The notes below the pieces were generated by a model, which saw only the letters and a program-made list of their open reading frames with translations, was not told the origin of the DNA and searched no databases. Both the position numbers and the translations under genes were made by a program. A DNA stretch of 64,000 nt from Nitzschia sp. DOCU1 (taxonomy: Eukaryota > Bacillariophyta > Bacillariophyceae > Bacillariales > Bacillariaceae), in assembly GCA_951394045.1 (NCBI GenBank), contig OX595989.1, forward strand, positions 3,286,001-3,350,000. The letters are read 5' to 3'. This document shows, piece after piece, positions 59,357-64,000 of the stretch. Each line of letters begins with the position of its first letter. Position 1 is the stretch's first letter.

Positions 59357-59926
59357 ATAGCATGATGTGCGGGCCCGGGTACGGTACGAGACAACATCTC
59401 ACGAACGAAATTGGGGGTTTCACGGCCCGCAACAGAAGCCGGGACATGCCAATTGGTGGTTTGAAATTTTCATTGCCGTGAATGGGCAGGAGGGAAACGT
59501 TCTCAACGCACTCAATATACACCACAATTAAGCAGGGAACATTCCCACGATGTGACTCTATCGTAAAGAATAACTAGTGGAGGTTTGTATTGTCGACAAG
59601 GTCATGAAACTTTCGGTACGGAAAAGTACAATAGCTTATCGTGCTTTTCCACGATCGAAGTAAGGCCATGTCATCGTCGACGAAACAAGACGAAGGTCAA
59701 CACACGGGCGTTTTTGTAGTCACGGGAATCGAAGCATCTGCGCGGTCGGTGCGTCCACGTGGGACCGAAGCGTGACGACAACACTCCGCGACCTTGGATC
59801 TTTGTTGCGATCTTTCTCCACTTTGCGCGTCAAATGAAAATGGTGGAGCCTCATCTCGATCGCAGGACGCAAAGGGAGTCACAAAGGATTAATTCGGGAG
59901 CCTTATTAGCGACACCGCCCAGCAAT
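59278..59926. promoter_or_regulatory. Divergent spacer between the mini-gene and the 2OG oxygenase
   Basis: About 650 bp including the promoters of both flanking genes. The first part is in the duplicated segment. No specific element recognised. Confidence 0.35.
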
Positions 59927-61038
59927 ATGATGTTTCATTCATTCAAACTTTCTCGGTTGTTTGTCTTGTCAATTTTGCTTGTGGATTCGTCTAAGATTCA
60001 TGCAAAGCTCGACGCCAGTACTCTGGTAAGAGTGTACGACGGCGTAATTGGCTCCCAGGAGGCGGAATGGTTGCACCAAGAGTGTCTGAAGTGGGACAAA
60101 GGAATTGGTGGAAATTCAGTGATCCAATTTCCCCTAGACGAGCCGGAGAGTCAAGTCCCTATTGCGCAATTTTTGGATAGGTTGCTTCATCAACTATATC
60201 CTAAGACCACGTCAAAATACTACGTGGAGTTTTGGAAACGACCCAAATGGCATCATATTCAGGCTCACGCTGATATGGATGGTAAGTTTGGACTTTGATA
60301 TTCGATTATTGATGGTTTTCGTCGATTCAATTATCACCGCATTCCACAGAAAACTGGGAGAAGCAAACGCAGGACTCGCCCTCAACTCCGTTGCGGCACC
60401 CAGAGACTGGCCATGTATTGTATCTAAAAGTCGGACGCTATGTGCAAGGACCTACAGTGGTTTGGAACGTAACTCGAGGAGGAGAGCTAGTTGAGAAAGA
60501 CAAGACCTTTGAAATGATAACCGTTCCTGCGGTTCCTGGGCGTTTGCTTCAATTTCAGGGTGACAAACTACATGGCGTACCTCGGCCGGCCAATGTCTAT
60601 TGGACACATCGAGAAGATGATGAAGACTCCTTTGAAGAGGACTCGGATCAACGATCTGTGCTACTATTTAATCTTTGGCCGATTGAGCAGGGTATGCTGG
60701 TGGGACATGAGCTCTTGAATTCAACCACCAGCCCAGTCCCCATTCCAGACGAAGCTACATGCAAACCAGCAACCAAATGGGTGTCGGTCGAGGTGGTGCC
60801 CTACCAAGAACCTTCCATGGTTTCGTTGTTCGATTATTTGTACCGAATAGTGACGTCGACATACTACGAGATCTTTTTGATTCCGCTCATGGGCAACGTT
60901 CGACGCCGTGGCACAACGAAACGATTTGTTGAGGCAGAAGGTCACTACGGAATTCGAGACACCTTTATGCAAACGAAGCAAGTAACGAAAGTGACCATTC
61001 AGCCTCCCAAGAATCGGATTTTGGGGTTTGAACTTTGA
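59927..61038 (+). CDS. 2OG-Fe(II) oxygenase-like protein (prolyl 4-hydroxylase family), secretory
   Basis: Exons 59927-60281 and 60350-61038 (68-bp intron, GTAAGT...ACAG, phase 1) encode 347 residues. The chosen ATG gives a signal peptide (LFVLSILLVDSSKIHA); an earlier ATG at 59834 would add 31 residues. The catalytic layout fits 2OG dioxygenases: His-x-Asp in QAHADMD, a distal His in FQGDKLHGVPRP, and a candidate 2OG-binding Arg in DQRSVLLFNLW. Such enzymes hydroxylate proline or other residues with Fe(II), ascorbate and 2-oxoglutarate. A hydrophobic stretch (YEIFLIPLMG) is near the C-terminus. Family assignment is moderate; substrate unknown. It lies between the two copies of the duplicated mini-gene. 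Confidence 0.68.
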
Positions 61039-61104
61039 CGATGCAAATAAGTCGGCAGTGCGGTGAATGCACTCAACCTATCCGGCCGAGTATGGCTCGT
61101 TAGC

Positions 61105-61489
61105 TATGAGAGTGAGTGCTTCTACAAGGAGTGGGGCTCACGCCAGCAGCAACGCAAGCTGCCATGCCAACGCACAAGGAGCTGTTGCATCTGACAATGG
61201 CAGCAGGGATCCCGGTGCCGGCCGTGACGGTACCAAAGGTGAACCCGGCGGTGGCGTAACATGATACGGCAAGGGCATTGCAAACCTGCTGTTTGATAAA
61301 TGCCAAAGGCCAAGGGGCCTGCCTTGGCCACGGGGACTTGAACCAAGCCGGGCAAAACGGTACATAAAGATGGTCAAGAGGCAAGCGCATGGAGTGAGAG
61401 AGACGTAGGGTTTGCGGGGCGATGGGTGTTTTTTCTTTGTTCGAACGAAGTCGACAAGGATTTTATGAGCCTCGTGTCAAACTGTCTTA
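61105..61489 (-). pseudogene. Broken second copy of the secreted mini-gene
   Basis: Similar to 58972-59356 throughout. It still encodes VPVAKAGPLAFGIYQT in one frame, and CNALAVSCYATAGFTFGTV in another: a 4-nt insertion (CAAACAGCAGGTTTGCAATG against CAAACAGGTTGCAATG, near 61285-61291) shifts the frame. The ATG used by copy 1 is also lost through a small deletion, because the sequence before CGCAAACCC differs. Two of the Cys are also replaced. Likely a pseudogene. Confidence 0.82.
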
Positions 61490-62201
61490 ACAAAGTGATA
61501 TTATCGACGAAACAAGACGACGTAATAGAAGTGATAGAAATGAAAATAAGAACGAATGGGCCAGCGGAGCAGATTGTCGTATCATGTAGTAGTCGTGATA
61601 CGACTACCTAGTCTGGACTGGATAGGGACTGAACGGGATGCGTAGCCAGAGTTTGCTTAGCTCTACTACTCAAGCATCGTTTGTACGATGTTTGGGTGGA
61701 ATATTAGCGTATCATACCTCTATCGCGGTGTGTATCGCGTGCCACTTTTTTCGGTCTTTTTATCAAGACGACCTCGGTGGCACTACGGATACTTCTGCCT
61801 AATCAATACCACCGAACATCAACATCGGTCTTTTTATCAACACGACTTCGATAAGCCTGGGGCACTATCAGACGCTAATGCTAAATTCTACTTTATACTT
61901 ATTGCTCTCTTTTCGAACCCCGTCCACAGCTTGGGACAAAACGAGGTGGGCGGCATTCAACTTCTCTTCGTTGATTGTTCTATCGGTCGAGCCGCCAACG
62001 CAGAGAGCCTGGCTTCTTGGAAACCAAGAAAGACGATGTTTCCTGACCGAAAACCCAACACGAAAGTGTAAAGGGTTGAAAAGACGTGAACCGTAGCTGT
62101 AAGATCAAAAAGGCTTCTAAAAGCAAAATTCACAATGGTATCAAAATCAAGCCCCCAGTAGGAGGCAATCTCGAGGTTTGATGCTCCAAAACACAAACGA
62201 C
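61490..62201. other. Non-coding region with a repeated 20-bp motif
   Basis: No gene supported. A motif TCGGTCTTTTTATCAAGACGAC-like occurs near 61752 and 61825, about 73 bp apart. A short hairpin (GTAGTCGT / GAT / ACGACTAC) lies at 61589-61607. Confidence 0.5.
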
Positions 62202-62642
62202 TTAGGCTGCTCGGTTGGTGAGACTATGAGGCTTCAGTTTCGACAAATCCTTGGCCGCCAAATGCATAGAAGTCAGGTCCTTAGCTTGGCATTCAGACGC
62301 TTCATTGTTCTGAGGAACAAAGACCATTTCGCATGGAAGGCGATCCTTTGTGTCGCTGACTTTCATGCTCACTGATTCTTTGATTTTTTTCGCCATGTCG
62401 ATCGAGTCGTTCGCATAACTATCCGCAGAGTTCCGTCTGCGTTGAGTCCGTCTTCGTGCCCCCGCGGTCACTTTCCCCAAACGAAGCGAGTCGTTAGCGT
62501 AGCTGTCATTTTCGTCGTCATCGTCGTCAGAGGCGAAGCTCATTTCCTCCAATTTTTGGACCAAAGTCTCAAGATCGGCAATGCGCAAAAGCTCAAGGCC
62601 AAGGATCTCAACACTCATCTGTTCAGACTGATTCTTCGTCAT
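62202..62642 (-). CDS. Hypothetical acidic/basic protein with DSYANDS repeats
   Basis: 146 residues from ATG 62642. A Leu-rich helix (about 10-34) is followed by an Asp run, a DSYANDS motif, a basic stretch (ARRRTQRRR) and a second DSYANDS about 26 residues on. No family recognised. The repeated motif and ATG start support coding, but a longer spliced gene is possible. Confidence 0.5.
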   Translation of the reverse strand: MTKNQSEQMSVEILGLELLRIADLETLVQKLEEMSFASDDDDDENDSYANDSLRLGKVTAGARRRTQRRRNSADSYANDSIDMAKKIKESVSMKVSDTKDRLPCEMVFVPQNNEASECQAKDLTSMHLAAKDLSKLKPHSLTNRAA

Positions 62643-64000
62643 CTTCTTCTCGCTGCCTTTGTAATGGGGGTTGTCCTTTCAACCACGTGAACGCAAAAGT
62701 CGCTGCGAAGTTTGGGTTGTTTTGCCAAAACTCAAAAATGTGACCATAATCTGAGTCATCAGCCAAGGTGGCTTCATCATGCATGGATTCAACTCAAACA
62801 TTCTCTTTGATAGTGCCTACCTCCGCTTCACTGGCATGAAGTTTCGGTGAGAAGGGCCCCGACGAACGGGAGATCTTTATCCGACCATATTTGTTTCTTT
62901 ATTTCCAAAATTGCATCAACGAATCGTAAAGAACTAGGCATATGCCCGGTCATTATTGACACTTTATGCTTCCCGTAGTGGGGTTAAGAGTGGGGTTTCT
63001 TCTTGGTCCACAAATACTTTTCAATGCCAAAAAAACAACGCGGGGGGATTTTGGAAAGGAGAAGTACTTATTGCATCTTCGGCTCTCAAATTCTTTCGCC
63101 TTCGCCCCGAACGAAAATTGCATGCCAAAACAAAAATCCCGCGCGAGGCGGGCGGGGCGCGATTTTGACGTCACGTTACACCGACTAAAAGTTGGACAAG
63201 GTGAGATCATTCCCATCCAAGGTCGTCAGACTTTGACCTCGCGGCATCGCCTTTGATTTAGCTCGCTAGAGTAGCCATCGTCGTCAAATCTGTGACTTCC
63301 AGTGGCCATTGTAATAGAATGACCAGACTATAGAGGCATCATCATCGAAAATCTTCCGTGAGATGTTACCGGCCACGGGGCAAGTTCACACTGACCTTTT
63401 CAAAACTTTCCTCTTAAACAAGAAATGGAAGTTTGGTGATCAATTGATTTTGGATTTCCGTGCCGATTTCTGGAAGCTGTCTTTATTTTGAGTGCCCGGC
63501 GAAATCACTTGCTAGCAGCCAAATCGCAAGGAGGAACCTTGGCGGTTGAGAATGCTGGACTCAAAATTCGATGCCTCTACTCCTCCGTCTTGCCTCTAGT
63601 TTTTCGTCGAAATGGTATTATAAAAGCTTGCCATAGTCATTGAGCTCAAAGCGTAAGAGCGGGACAAAGTGGCCTGTCGATGATCATTGAGCCATTTGGT
63701 GATGCCGAGGTGTGTAGACCCCCCGTCACCATGCATAAACAAGCGCTCCTGCCTCGAGAATCCAGGGGGGTCCCGTTTTTGCCGGTACGGCCTACCTACT
63801 AATAAATTGGAGCGGGGGAATCGGCAACATGTTCACGAAGTCGGGGTGGAGCCCCCTTTCTGATTAATGCGCTTCCGGCCAGCACGGCAGTTGACTCGAC
63901 CATGATCATTTTCACCAGCTGCACACGGTCTTGATCTACATCCTCGAAACGCATACGACGTGATTGTACGGAATCAGACGATCTAGCTTCAGAGCAAAAC
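62643..64000. other. Right-end region, no supported gene
   Basis: Overlapping short ORFs (62953-63256) in several frames show no protein features. The last 700 bp have no ORF of note. A gene continuing past the window edge cannot be excluded. Confidence 0.4.

Noticed and set aside
62953..63256. Overlapping ORFs in three frames
   Set aside because: Overlap on both strands without any domain; each is shadow-like.

Overview
The window looks like nuclear DNA of a photosynthetic stramenopile, most likely a diatom. The reasons are: short introns (about 50-120 bp) with GTAAGT/GTGAGT donors; plastid presequences of the ASAFAP type (a signal peptide ending just before an aromatic residue) on the front-end desaturase and on an FKBP; hybrid CHASE histidine kinases; and long intronless genes beside small-intron genes. 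I cannot name the species. About 22 protein genes are supported. Several ORFs that open at TTG or GTG were moved to an in-frame ATG, and spliced models were rebuilt by eye.

Layout. 1-2436: the 5' end of an ABCC/MRP-type ABC transporter (-), cut by the window edge. 3430-11979: a giant BEACH/WD40 protein. 12992-14306: a CRAL-TRIO-like protein. 14609-15862: a one-TM protein with a 46-residue tandem duplication. 16585-25657: two CHASE hybrid histidine kinases pointing toward each other around a plastid-type front-end desaturase and a tail-anchored ArfGAP. 25658-28453: repeat-rich and gene-poor, with a 472-bp foldback element inside a decayed short-period repeat. 28454-33028: ATG13 and a second ArfGAP. 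34538-39688: lumenal-type FKBP, FAD monooxygenase and tandem-GNAT protein, all on the minus strand. 40390-56841: three paralogous NLR-like giants, with a p47-type SEP-UBX gene between the first two. 56877-64000: small and hypothetical proteins, a 2OG-Fe(II) oxygenase, and a duplicated secreted mini-protein gene whose second copy is broken.

The most interesting system is the three paralogs at 40390-44904 (+), 47109-51491 (-) and 52516-56841 (+). Each is a single exon of about 1440-1500 residues with the same domain order: Cys motif (C-x5-C-x2-C...C-x4-C), ribonuclease-inhibitor-type LRRs, a CHAT (caspase-like) fold, a GRE-motif P-loop STAND-type NTPase, UVR-like coiled coil, and a C-terminal macro domain. 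This resembles an innate-immune sensor, but the LRRs are N-terminal, the caspase-like module is internal, and the C-terminus is an ADP-ribose-binding fold. In all three the CHAT catalytic Cys position is occupied by another residue (Phe, Val or Arg), and the His position is kept only in the second. All three share an invariant Cys-Cys pair about 20 residues further on. The second and third genes are head to head over a 1-kb spacer that carries three TACGTG motifs.

Other themes are membrane traffic and proteostasis (BEACH, two ArfGAPs, ATG13, p47/UBX, ABCC) and local paralogy (two kinases, two ArfGAPs, three NLR-like genes, a duplicated mini-gene, tandem GNAT domains, an internal 138-bp repeat). 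Function statements rest on motif recognition by eye. No alignment or database search was run.
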